Shown here: positions 31,429 to 41,348 of the stretch, one piece after another
How the letters are laid out: each line of letters starts with the position of its first letter
How positions within the stretch are numbered: the stretch's first letter is position 1
Source of the DNA: Aphrocallistes beatrix
Taxonomy: Eukaryota; Porifera; Hexactinellida; Sceptrulophora; Aphrocallistidae
Direction: 5' to 3'
NCBI GenBank assembly: GCA_963281255.1
Contig: OY725489.1
Span: forward strand, 2,914,001 to 2,978,000
Length of the DNA: 64,000 nucleotides
Made by a program: the position numbers and the translations under genes
The notes under the pieces: model-generated
The model's input: only the letters and a program-made list of their open reading frames with translations
Databases searched by the model: none
What the model was told of the DNA's origin: nothing

Positions 31429-32066
31429 TCGGATTACTTATATGTCGGCGGCCGACATATAAGTAAATATCGCCGCAATATAAGGATTCTCATGCGTTAT
31501 TATGTATGTTTAGCAGCCATATAAGCAAAAATGGCCGTCATCTAAGGGGAGTATGACACTTGTGTACAGAGACAGTTGTGTATGAGCATTAGAAATATAC
31601 GTAGTTGTAGACAGCCCTAATAATATCAGTGGTTCTCTAACTAGGGCACTATGGGTACAGAATTAACCGCTACCTGTGATTTGAGTTTAAAAAATATTCC
31701 TACCTGTTTTTTTGCTTTTAAACAACACAGATTATTGTGTTCAGAAACCAAAGAAGTAGATAAATACAGTTCACGATTCAACTCGTATTCACAGGTAGCG
31801 GTTAATTCTGTACCCAAATACCCTACGTTACACTGGTGTACCTCTAGTACCCTAGTTAAAGAACCACTGATATTATTAGGGCTGTCTACAACTACGTATC
31901 TCTCTAATGCTTGTACACAACTGTCTCTGTACACAAGTGTCATACTTCCCTTAGATGACGGCCATTTTTGTTTATATGGCTGCTAAACATACATAATAAC
32001 GCATGAGAATCCTTATATGGCAGCCATATTTGCTTATATGTCGGCCGCCGACATATAAGTAATCCG
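31429..32066. mobile_element. Mutator-like MITE, 638 bp, perfect 9-bp target duplication
   Basis: TACAAAAAT flanks both sides (31420-31428, 32067-32075), the length typical of Mutator-like elements. Inverted repeats of about 250 bp run from each end. The first ~35 bases of each end are themselves a perfect palindrome with arms TTACTTATATGTCGGC. The unique centre is about 110 bp. The frames at 31641-31986 are read through the inverted repeat and do not resemble proteins. Confidence 0.9.
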
Positions 32067-32174
32067 TACAAAAATCACATTAATCTAATTACAATTTTAC
32101 TCAAGTTCTGTGAAATAACACTGTCCATAAAATATTTATTGCGAAATATACAATATTTAAAGAAATATAACAAC

Positions 32175-32490
32175 CTAAAATAGACACAGCGTTTTCGGCA
32201 TGGTGTGTGGGCTCATAATGGGTAGGAGTGATTCGATTTGGATCTTGATGTTGAACTCCATTTTCCCATTTGATGCCATCATTTGATATTAAATGGTTGT
32301 CTTCAATATCCATTAATGACCCGCGTTCTGAGTCATCAAATTCGGTCTCGGAATTATCAGAATAGGAAGAGATGGATGTCACAGAACCAGAGTTTTCTGA
32401 ATCGGATCTAAAATCCTCATCAGAATTATAATGATCTGATTGTGGCTCCTCGAACGAAACTGTTCGTTTTCTTTTTCTTACATTGGCCAT
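32175..32490 (-). CDS. piggyBac transposase 2, exon 1 (acidic N terminus)
   Basis: Starts MANVRKRKRTVSFEEPQSDH at the ATG at 32490. An in-frame ATG at 32529 would add 13 hydrophobic residues and is less likely. It has a basic stretch (VRKRKR), then a long Ser/Asp/Glu-rich segment, then WENGVQHQDPNRITPTHYEP. This is the usual piggyBac N-terminal pattern before DIFKLFF. The frame runs on past the proposed donor to 32101, so without splicing it would end in unrelated hydrophobic sequence. Confidence 0.75.
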
Positions 32491-32591
32491 TGAGTAAAAA
32501 ATAAATAAATAAAAAATAACAAAAAGCAAAAAAAGGGACTAGTATTTGGAAAGAAGATATTGGAAATAATATAACAAAATAAAATAAAATA

Positions 32592-32745
32592 CACAAATTA
32601 CCGCCGTTTGCCTCAGTCATAAAGGTACCTCGATACCACGTGAGTATAGTCTGTCAAAATAAAAATTATGGCGATGAACATATTTTGTGTCAGACTATAG
32701 TCACGTGGTATCGAGGTGCATTTATGAAGGAGGCAAACGGATGTA
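32592..32745. mobile_element. Small MITE with ~55-bp inverted repeats
   Basis: CCGTTTGCCTC...TACCTCGATACCACGTGA...TATAGTCTG at the left is mirrored at the right (CAGACTATAGTCACGTGGTA...GGAGGCAAACGG). The match extends outward through AAATTAC. The core MITE is 137 bp (32604-32740). No target duplication could be fixed. Confidence 0.7.
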
Positions 32746-34100
32746 ATTTTTATATTTTTTGGCATTGAAAGGTGTTATGAAACTTATTGATCATTTGTAT
32801 GTACAATTCTAAGTATAGTAATTTTTTCAGAATAACGCGAAATAAAGATTTTTCATTTTTTTGATGAACCATCAACACCTCAATATGATGACGTCATCAT
32901 AAAAGGTATTAGGGTATATGCTGAACATCTATTCGTTTTGTTCTATCACTTTTCATTATCAATTAAATTTTAAATATAAGTATAGATTTTTGCTTACATA
33001 CAAAAAATCTACAACTGCAGAAGGTGCTAAATATTTTTATTTACCTTATGCGTCCAAAATTTGATAGGGTTCTATTCATGGATTTTGAGTTTAGACCTTG
33101 TCTACACCTTAAAAGGTGTCTCATTTCGTCATTTGGTGTTGGATCAAAAATCGTACCCCGAAGCCCACCTGCACCTTTTCCCAAATTTCCAACTAATTAT
33201 CTCTTAGGATAGGACTTACCGAGAAAAAAAGAAAGCATATATATAGCCGCTCATTTCAATAGTTAGCCACTATACTAAGTATAGTCGGCAAACTAAAAAT
33301 GTCAGTCGCCAGACCGATAGCGCAGTTCCAAGAAAACTCTACAGGTATCAAAACTAAAGTTCAAGTTGATCTACTTGCTTTATGAATGCTAGAGCATTCT
33401 AAATGCGATCTGATTCTACATAGTGGATTACCCGTGAACTACGCTATACAGGACTGTTCGCTAATTTGGACCATGGAGTGTTTGAGGTCTGAACATCATC
33501 TTTAATTCTTTGCGATGAGTTCATGTTCCTAACTGTATTGGATAGAATGCAGTTGCATGTAGTAAATATAAGTCTCTAAAGAATGCCCCATCGGAATGTT
33601 CCACAGCTTGAATGTGCGCCATATTTTTTCATCTTCTTCTTCAAAATGAAATAGAGCCAGCCTCACCACTCCGTAAATGTACTCCGTGAATGTTCTATAA
33701 CATATCGAATAATGCTGGGTTAGATTCAATCGAATTATAGATGCTCCACTGCTTCAGTATTACATCCAGGACTGGTCGAGAAGGTCATTTCAGTGATCTA
33801 AATAAGTGTCATTAATTGTGTCCTCTCTTTCTTATCAAGGTCAAGACGATTCGGTTTCTCAATAGGTTTTCGAAGATAGCAAGGATAATTTGGTAGAATT
33901 GAAGGAATTGCACCTTTGATAATCCTATTGGACAATAAATGTTTAGAATGTTGTACATGTAAAATACTATACCAATAACTTCGATCTAAGTATATCTATA
34001 TCCAGGATCTATATCAACCAATACCAGTCAAAACTGGTCCTTCATATAGCAGTTTGGAGTGCTGGATGTTATAAATCGCGCGCTGCGCTCCAAAATATGA
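32746..34100. other. No gene; lone family D 5' hairpin at 33293-33333
   Basis: AT-rich sequence. Only the family D start (AAAAATGTCAGTCGCCAGAC...GCGCAGTTCC) is recognised. The frame at 33529-33729 has no support. Confidence 0.5.
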
Positions 34101-34408
34101 CTTGTGTCAAACCTCTCTATAGTGAACACCCTCGGGATCGGATTTTTGTTCATTATATCGAAGTGTTCATTAAGCAGAGGTTTCATTAAATAGTATAACA
34201 ATACAGTAGAACCTCGTTAATACGAACACGGATAATACAAAACTCCGCTTAATACGAACGCATATTTATCCCCTACAGATGAAAATAAATGTAAATCACA
34301 TCGGTTAGAACGAACTTCGGATATAATCGAGGAGATAAAGATGAAAAATACCTGCTCACTCAAACAAAAATTGCAATAGTTTGTTTTATTGTTTTAACTT
34401 ATCATATG

Positions 34409-36388
34409 GTCCCCCAGTAATGTTATATCCAAAATCGGACAAAATCGGACATCATTTGGTTGCTAATTTGCATATTTCAAAATCGCCAATTTTGAATTAT
34501 CAGACAAAAGTCAGGAAATCGTAGTAAATTACCTCATACAGGGTTGATTTGTGGATAATTGATCTCGGAAAACCTAGCCGAGCAAAACAAGGGTCACTCG
34601 ATGCAGTTACTGCGAATTTTGAAAATGGAATTTTGTAACATTCCTGCGTTGCTATGGAAATGATTCATTACAAATAATTCAAACTAATCTTCATCATCCT
34701 CATCTAGAGGTACATTAACACAAACTCCATCCTGGCATTTTGCACAAAAGTCTGTGCAATACAATCCATGTTTCTTACAAGAACAGTAGAGAGAGTCGCA
34801 GTAGCCTTAGCATTTGCATCGTATTATGGTGAGAAGTGCATCAGGTACTGGTTTCTCATCCATTATACAGGGTAACAAGGATCCACAGTTCATCTTCCAT
34901 CCCCAGTCTTCTGGTCGAAGAGATATGTTCCATCCATGGTATTTGGCCGCTCCATATGTTGGTGAAAGACATTGAACCTCAACGCTTTTCATTCCTTTCA
35001 CAACTTTGTATTCAAATTTCTTTTTTCTGAGGTCGTTCAAGGTTTCACATCCATCCATGGCACCATTACATGGATCAGAGACTTTTCTCCTGCATCTTGG
35101 ATAGCCTCTTTAGTAGAATCAGGATGAAGAAAGGGCCCTGCGCAATTAATCAGTAATGTATACTTCTTCAAAGGAACAGACTTGCCTATATTGTACAGTC
35201 GAGAAGTAGTATCAGAACCACAGAGAGCATGTATGAAAGGCAGATATTGACAGCATTGGTCTCCGAGTTGACGGTGTGTTTCTACAATGTCCCATACAGG
35301 ATGTTAAGAATCTCCAAAACGTTCAACAAGCTTCTGTTTCATATAAATATTGCTGTATGGTTCGTTACCCAACTGTGCCATTCGATCAATAAGATCTGAT
35401 ATTGTTGTCAATTCGTCTTCCCGTTCAAGGAATTCCTCAACAACAATGCGGAATGCCTCATCACGTGAAGCATCAACTGGTCGACCACTTCGGGATTTCT
35501 TCAGACCTATTGTCACCGGATCAAAGTTGCTTGGTATGTTTCTACTAGTATCAAAGTTACCACTGCACACCTTATGGCATATTGCATCCCTAGCTGGTAA
35601 ATCTTGGCCGAATATAACTCGACATCTTACCTCATCGCCCCATTTATCAGCACGTGCGTCACAAGCTCGAAGAATTGCATCTTGGTAGTTCCAGGAAGAC
35701 ACCCTAAACACATCCGCATGAGGATATCCAGCTTCATTTGTAGCCTTCATTCCACAGTAAAAACAATGACTTGGGAATTGGAATGGCGGCAGTTTCGATC
35801 TAAGTACAGGAGAATGGACATCAATCGCCTCTGATTTCCTCTTTTTTGCAAGAATTGAAATGTCTTTCTTATTTGTATAATTATTCCTTCAAGATGAATG
35901 TACAACTTGACAAACAATTATATGGGTGGATAATCGTCTTTGTCTGCTGGCTTCATTGATTGAATTAGTCCCCTTTTCTGTTAAACGCACTCTGTCATTT
36001 CAATCTTGTATAGCATTACCACACAAGTCACATATGTCCTTCGAATCTTCTTCAGGTTGATTTGATATTCGAAATCAGCAAGAAATTTGATAAATAAGAA
36101 GGGTTGTAGGAATTATTTTTATCATAGCAACGCAGGAATGTGACAACATTCCATCATCAAATTTCTTAATAACTGTACCGAGTGACCCCTTGTTTTGCTC
36201 GGCTAAGTTTTCTTAGCTTTCTTAGATCAATTATCTACAAATAAACCCTGTATGGGTAATTTACAAAAAAATCCTGAAAAGGGGACCTTTGTCCGATAAT
36301 TGAAAATTGTCGAATTTAGAATATGCAAATTAACAACCAACTGAAGTCCGATTGTGTCCGATTTTGGATATAACATTACTGGGGAACC
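34409..36388 (-). mobile_element. 1980-bp element with ~280-bp inverted repeats and one gene
   Basis: Ends GGTCCCCCAGTAATGTTATA / GGTTCCCCAGTAATGTTATA. The inverted repeats extend to about 34675 and from 36118, with shared blocks CCTAGCCGAGCAAAACAAGG and CATTCCTGCGTTGCTATG. Flanking ATAT is present on each side. It encloses a decayed gene on the minus strand. The superfamily is not determined. A related single-copy segment lies in the palindrome at 8450-8560, and a fragment (TACATTCCTACGTTGCTATG) lies at 46813. Confidence 0.8.
34680..36070 (-). pseudogene. Decayed transposon gene with Cys-rich C terminus, family unnamed
   Basis: Readable blocks in order, across several frames and stops: CDLCGNAIQD and VRLTEKGTNSINEASRQR (from about 36045), then a 148-residue open stretch (35750-35304) containing SSWNYQDAILRACDARADKW. 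Next come LPFIHALCGSDTTSRLYNIG (about 35200), a block with DWGWKMNCGSLLPCIMDEKP (35058-34807), and CSCKKHGLYCTDFCAKCQDG ending near 34680. I recall this block order from long uncharacterised proteins repeated in many invertebrate genomes, but cannot name a function or family. The Cys pattern suggests metal binding at both ends. At least three frame breaks make it non-functional. Confidence 0.7.
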
Positions 36389-36917
36389 ATATAATAAGTT
36401 AAAACAAACAATAAAACAAACTATTGCAACTAGTTTGAGTGAAAACCCTTTATCTTCTCGATTAATAATACAAACAAATTCGACCGTCCCCTAGTGTTCG
36501 GATTAACGAGGTTCTACTGTATTTAGAACCGGAAAAATAATGTTCACTATTTGGAGGTGTTCCCTATTGGAGGTTCGACTGTATTAATGTATACAACTTT
36601 ACAAATAATCTGTCTATTTACGGAATGCCAGTCAGTCAACTCATACATATCACAACTCGTGCTGTATACCAACTCATCCCAAATACCAACTCGACCTAAG
36701 TTAACACGATTTTAAAATTACATGATTCTAAAATTAAAAGAAAAAACCCCTTTAAAACAGGAAAAGACACACGAAGGACGCCCTGGGTTTCCATGGCCCC
36801 TCTAACACAACCCAAACCCCCAAAGCCCTCGCCAGGTTTTGAACACTTTCATAGGGACGAGTTGGTATTTGAGACGATTTGAGTGACGAGTTGACCCCAA
36901 AAAAGGGAAGAGTTAAC

Positions 36918-37129
36918 GGGCATGCCTAATTTCCGGGACGGGACGAGTCAAGATGCCTAATCTCAGGGACGGGAAAGAAAAGGTACCTAATTTCCGGGAC
37001 GGGACGGATTAAGGTACCTAATTTCCGGGACGGGACGGATTAAGATGCCTAATTTCCGGGACGGGACGGGTTAAGATACCTAATATCCGGGACGGGATGC
37101 CGTCCCGTCCCGGAAATTAGGCATGCCCC
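36918..37129. mobile_element. Foldback-like MITE of CCGGGACGGGAC repeats, 212 bp
   Basis: AGTTAAC flanks both sides (36911-36917, 37130-37136). The ends are inverted GGGCATGCCTAATTTCCGGG. The left arm has about six direct units (GCCTAATTTCCGGGACGGGA plus TTAAGAT-type linkers). The right arm is one inverted unit forming a tight palindrome with the last. A related fragment lies at 63831-63870. The surrounding 36620-37170 region has CAACTCGTCCC-type motifs in both orientations, possibly an older outer element. Confidence 0.75.
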
Positions 37130-37170
37130 AGTTAACTCAAAAAATTGGGACGAGTTGACTGGTTCTCCTA

Positions 37171-38092
37171 TTTACTAGAGTCTATAGTGCTATCGGGTAC
37201 GACACGCTGAGTATGGACTTGCTAATAAACGTTGACTTTTATGATAATACAATTATTTGCAGAAATGTACGTAAACTGCACTGCGCTGACACATCACTTT
37301 CAAAAACTAAATTTTAAGTTCGATGCATGCTACCGCCGAAGAGCTTAGGGATAATTTTATTAATGAAAACAGTTAGTGACAAAGATGGCAAAAAATGATA
37401 GTCGAAATTATGGCAAGAAAATACAAAATAGAACCAAAACTTACAATATACTACATCCAGTCGTCAGGTAGTAGAACTTCACAGGTGTATAATACTTCCC
37501 AAGGTTGGAAATACTTGGCACAAAGGTATATGTGTTTGAGAGAGAAGCCATCTGCTCTGTGTAAAAATTTCTCCATTGATTTTCTCCTCGTCAGAAAATT
37601 CTGTCATCATTTTAAAGATTGGAATAGGATCTTCGCCGTCGTAAACACTGAGGCAATGGGGGCTGAGCATCGAGCTGGCATAATCTATTCAAAGCTAATC
37701 AATGTATTGACTACGTAATGAGGAGTAAATAATACAAAAATAAAACAAAAAGTAAATTTTAAGGGTAATTAGCTAATTAGTGCTTCCTCCAATTGGTAAT
37801 ACTTCCTCCGACACAATGTTTTTATTGCTCCAAATGAATCAGTTTATTCAAATTCGATTTTTTAAAAGTCTACAGAAAAAAACTGAAATTTAAGGAGTTA
37901 TGGCCAAATACGATACCCTACAGATGGGGGAAAATGTGTCCGATCCCACCCAGTGGCAGCTGCCATTAGGCCCTGGGATAAGCAATATCGTGACCTACGT
38001 TATAATAAGGACTGTTTACTATTATCAATATATGTACCAGGGATACTATCGAAGGCAATTGAATTTTGGATACAAAATACACCTGCCAATTG
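37171..38092. other. No recognised gene
   Basis: Open frames at 37395-37718 (+), 37479-37670 (-) and 37900-38112 (+) overlap one another and show no family motif. No inverted or tandem repeats stand out. Confidence 0.4.
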
Positions 38093-39236
38093 ATAAAAAT
38101 GTCGGTCGATAGACCGATAGTGCAGCTCCAGGAATACAGTTCACATGTATTATAAACTCCCAAATATATAGTACAAGTAACATAATTAGAACAATGAAAA
38201 TGCACATTAGAAGTAGCAATGAACAAAATTCCAGTTCTGAAAGAATTTTAACCCTAATTGGACTTGGAATGTTGAAGTGAAAGTGAAAGTTAATTGAAAG
38301 TGAACTGAAAGTGAAAATGAAAGTGGGAATTTTCTATTTATACCTTTGACCCCAAGTCCAAGTAGGGTTAATTAAAGGTGTGAAAATATGCATATACATT
38401 GGCCTTTTCCTTTGAAGTATTCGCAATATAACTTTCTAGATGCAAAAATAGGATTCTACATCCCAAAATATCATATATTATCCGTTGAGAACTCGTTTCT
38501 ACCTTACAATTCATTTTTCATTAAGATTGTGAAAATATGTGTATATTCATCGGCCATTAACACATGAAATATCCACAATATAAATTTCTAGATGCGAAAA
38601 ACGTATTCTACAACCCAAAATATCCCATATTAGCCGTTGAGAACTCGTTTTTACCTTGAAATGCGAATTTACACATAGTTTTTCGAAGGTGTGAAATATT
38701 TAAATCTAGCTATATATTTACATATGCCATTAACAGATGAAATATTCAGATTATAATTTTCTAGGTGCGAAAGTCGCATTCTACATCACGAAATACCCTA
38801 TATTAGCTAACCTTTAAGAACTCGTTTCTACCATAAAATGCGAATTTTCATACATTTTTTGAAGGTGTGAAATATTTATATAAATTTACATATGCCATAA
38901 CACCTGAAGTATTCATGTTATAACTTTCTAGGTGCGAAAATCGGATTCTCCATAGTTGACTACCCCTTTGAAGCTGTTGAGATCTCAATTATATCTTGCC
39001 ATTGAGATTATTGGTTAAAGGGGTGAAAATATGAATATATAGCTGTAAAACCCGGGAATTATAAATTTCGCAAAATAACCCCCGATGACACATCTACACT
39101 ATAAATGAACTCTACAAACCAAATTTGGTAGCAATTGAACTGTTAGATTTCGCAGGGCAGGGTATACAGAGGGACGGACGGACGTAGAATGCCGTCCATG
39201 CCATAAGGCATCTTCATATAGGAGCTTCACTAAAAA
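38093..39236 (+). mobile_element. Family D element, ~1.14 kb, with a nested family E MITE
   Basis: The 5' hairpin TCGGTCGATAGACCGA and TAGTGCAGCTCC are at 38101-38130. Diverged units with GAAGGTGTGAAATATT and AACTCGTTTCTACC follow. The 3' end has GACGGACGGACGTAGAATGC and TAGGAGCTTCACTAAAAA (39219-39236). The MITE at 38252-38367 was inserted later. Confidence 0.7.
38252..38367. mobile_element. piggyBac-type MITE (family E), 116 bp
   Basis: TTAA at 38248-38251 and 38368-38371, ends CCCTAATTGGACTTGG and CCAAGTCCAAGTAGGG. It sits inside a family D element. Confidence 0.88.
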
Positions 39237-39506
39237 GTAATTATATGCAAGTACATCAGACTAAATTGGTGACTTCATGCTATTGCATCTTATTATCAAC
39301 TTTGTGTCATTTATCACCATCTTATATAATAATTATCGTCAATGACAACCTATGTTAGGTTGCACAGGATTATATTTACACATGGAAGACGAATTGAGTT
39401 GAAGTCTCAGACTTGAGCAATTTTGAATCTGTAAATAACCAATTTAAATAAAAGAGTGTTCATATTATAAAGTTTTCAGCATAGAACCGAGATGTGAATG
39501 GGTTAA

Positions 39507-39630
39507 AACCCTAATTTGCCTAGGAATGTTAAATTGAAAGTGAAAGTTAATTGAAAGTAAACTGAAAGTGAAAATGAAAGTGGGAATTTTCTATTTATAC
39601 CTTTGACCCCAAGGCAAATTAGGGATATTA
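39507..39630. mobile_element. piggyBac-type MITE (family E), diverged
   Basis: Starts after TTAA (39503-39506) with AACCCTAATTTGCCTAGG. It shares the GAAAGTGAAAGTTAATTGAA core and ends CCAAGGCAAATTAGGG. The right TTAA has become ATATTA. The terminal repeat differs from the other copies at matching positions in both arms (GCCTAG / GCAAAT), so it may be a subfamily. Confidence 0.7.
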
Positions 39631-39802
39631 TTAATTAATTAATACGATGACCCAATATTTTCCATATATAATATACTTTTATATTCAGACAACTTATGTA
39701 TACCATTGTATTTAATCAACGATTAAGCAGAATACCAAGAGACATTACTAAAAATAAGCTACTCTCTACACAAATTAATGACCGAATTAAGCTTCATCTT
39801 TT

Positions 39803-40219
39803 TCAATCTGCGAGCATTTTTACTTGAACTGTCTGCAGGGAATTGAGGTTCTTTATTTTATTGGAAAGGATGCAGTTGGATGTGGATGTCAGCAGTTTAT
39901 TTAGTGTGCTCCATAGCAGCATACCACAAGTACAGCATACGCCTCGCCATGGTTCCGCTTGCTTGTTTTCAATAACTGTTGTTGCTAAGCGTGCTAGAAT
40001 GCTCTTCGAAGGTCCAGTAATAAAACTATCCAGTAAATGTGGTTGGTTTTTGATGGAAGAAAAAACCTTCCATAACGTAACAACTGCTTCAATGACACAG
40101 TTACTTAGCCATTTGAGCGAACCTCGGTCTATGATCTCAATAGGTTTGTAGTTAGAGTCGGACGGTATTTCAATTTCCATATCCTTATCTTCTGTGAGAA
40201 AAGAAAGACAAGTTGGCAT
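39803..40219 (-). pseudogene. C-terminal fragment of an unrecognised protein
   Basis: 138 codons ending at 39803. It includes IIDRGSLKWLSNCVIEAVVT, FITGPSKSILARLATTVIEN and CILSNKIKNLNSLQ near the end. The even composition and length suggest true coding sequence. RG-LKW-S-followed-by-helix patterns occur at the C termini of some DNA transposon proteins, but I cannot assign one. There is no convincing start, and the frame is cut near a GC-hairpin fragment (40241-40326), so it is probably truncated. Confidence 0.35.
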
Positions 40220-40240
40220 TTACTATAATGCTCATAATAC

Positions 40241-41090
40241 ACACAAGCGCGCTTCGCTTGCTTGCGTTGCGCGGTTTACGGACACTGTGTGTCCGCAGAG
40301 TCGCCCTACAGGCGCCTGGAGTTACTCAATCTATCCTATTTTGGGAATTTTTTTTCATTATATAAATATTGTAACAAAAGTTAACGAATAATTTCTCATA
40401 TGGATCCGAAAATATAATATTCGAAATCTAGAGCACTAAAACCCCCATGTCAACCGTTGGAAGCTAGTCTCTAGCCTATTTTTGTAATCTGTTTATTTTA
40501 TGTATCTATTGTAAACAAAAGGAAACAATTAATTTATCATATAGATCTGAAAATATGATATTCGAAATCTACACACCTGAAAACCCTATGTCAACCGTTG
40601 AAAGCAAGTTTCTAGCCTATTTTTGAGATTTGTTTACTTTATGAATCTAATGTCAACATAAGTAAACAAATAATTTATCATATAGATCTGAAAATATGAT
40701 ATTCGAAATCTCACCCCTAAAAATCCCATGTCACCCGCTGGAAGCTAGTCTCTAGCATTATTTTCAAAATTCGTCAAAAGGTGTGAAAATATGTATATAA
40801 AGGTGTGAAAATATGCACATAATCTTTTTTATCGCTATACGTTATGATACATTTAAGATATCAAACATAAGTTGTGGCTTTGAAGTATTAATAACAAAGA
40901 CAATATATTGTAGTGCCGTACAATGATTTCCATTGCGATAGTGCAGTCATATATTTTGTATAGAAAAGGTGTGAAAATTTTGCTTAGATCTTAGAACTTA
41001 ATCGTAGTGATACCATTTGACACCTACGTGGCAATTTTCATATCTCTACGACTTGCCAATTCTTCAATCTGCTAGAATTATTACTAAAAT
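40241..41090 (+). repeat. GC-hairpin fragment followed by family F element
   Basis: Bases 40241-40326 are a GC-hairpin end. From about 40390 come four diverged ~130-bp units (GAAAATATGATATTCGAAAT...), then the family F tail (GGTGTGAAAATATG twice, TTGTGGCTTTGAAGTATTAA, ending CTTGCCAATTCTTCAATC). It has the same structure as 11196-11935. Confidence 0.7.
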
Positions 41091-41129
41091 TCTAAAAGGC
41101 TAGTGCAATCAGAATAGTTGGGGCGAAAA

Positions 41130-41288
41130 TCTTTCCACGTAACCCTCGTATGTCCGCAGCTTCACAAAAATTCAGACCGATATCTTTTAAACTCCGGCCG
41201 GCCGGACACCAGGAGTCATTTTAGAACTGTTCTACTATATCATTCTGTTGGATCAGAGATCCAATATAATGATATAGAAGCACACTGA
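41130..41288 (+). mobile_element. Family C 3' end with Helitron-like hairpin
   Basis: TATGTCCGCAGCTTCAC...ATATCTTTTAAACTCCGG matches 24585-24660. The stem at 41235-41254 / 41258-41277 (loop AGA) is followed by AAGCACA and CTGA (41285-41288). 5' truncated. Confidence 0.65.
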
Positions 41289-41348
41289 AAATTATGTTTT
41301 AATATAGTACTATAAAATAGTGTTGATCCCACATGACAAGTGCATTAC

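Larger units (their letters stand above)
29378..32174 (-). other. 2.8-kb intron of piggyBac gene 2, filled with repeats
   Basis: Donor AG|GTTGTT at 32175/32174 and acceptor TTGGTAG| at 29378. It contains a GC-hairpin copy (29723-30114), family C and D copies (30240-31415) and a MULE-like MITE (31429-32066). All are non-coding, and since they sit in an intron the coding frame survived. The splice is predicted from frame and homology, not shown. Confidence 0.65.
34204..36519. mobile_element. Tigger-type MITE split by a long-TIR element
   Basis: Inverted ends CAGTAGAACCTCGTTAATAC / CAGTAGAACCTCGTTAATCC, with TA at both edges. The inverted repeat continues for about 200 bp to AACTTAT / ATAAGTT, where the inner element is inserted at the centre of the palindrome. 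Confidence 0.85.
34101..36581. mobile_element. Outer pogo-type MITE enclosing two further elements
   Basis: The left side has AACCTC...ATAGTGAACACC (about 34110-34130) and the right side the inverted form ending GAGGTTCGACTG with TA after 36581. It encloses the element at 34204-36519. The left terminus is degraded (TGTCAAACC for CAGTCGAACC), so the outer boundary is approximate. Confidence 0.55.

Noticed and set aside
31641-31986. Overlapping ~100-codon frames on both strands
   Set aside because: They are read through the inverted repeats of the MITE at 31429-32066 and have no protein-like motifs.
37395-37718. 107-codon frame between elements
   Set aside because: No motif, no supporting context, and an overlapping frame of similar quality on the other strand.
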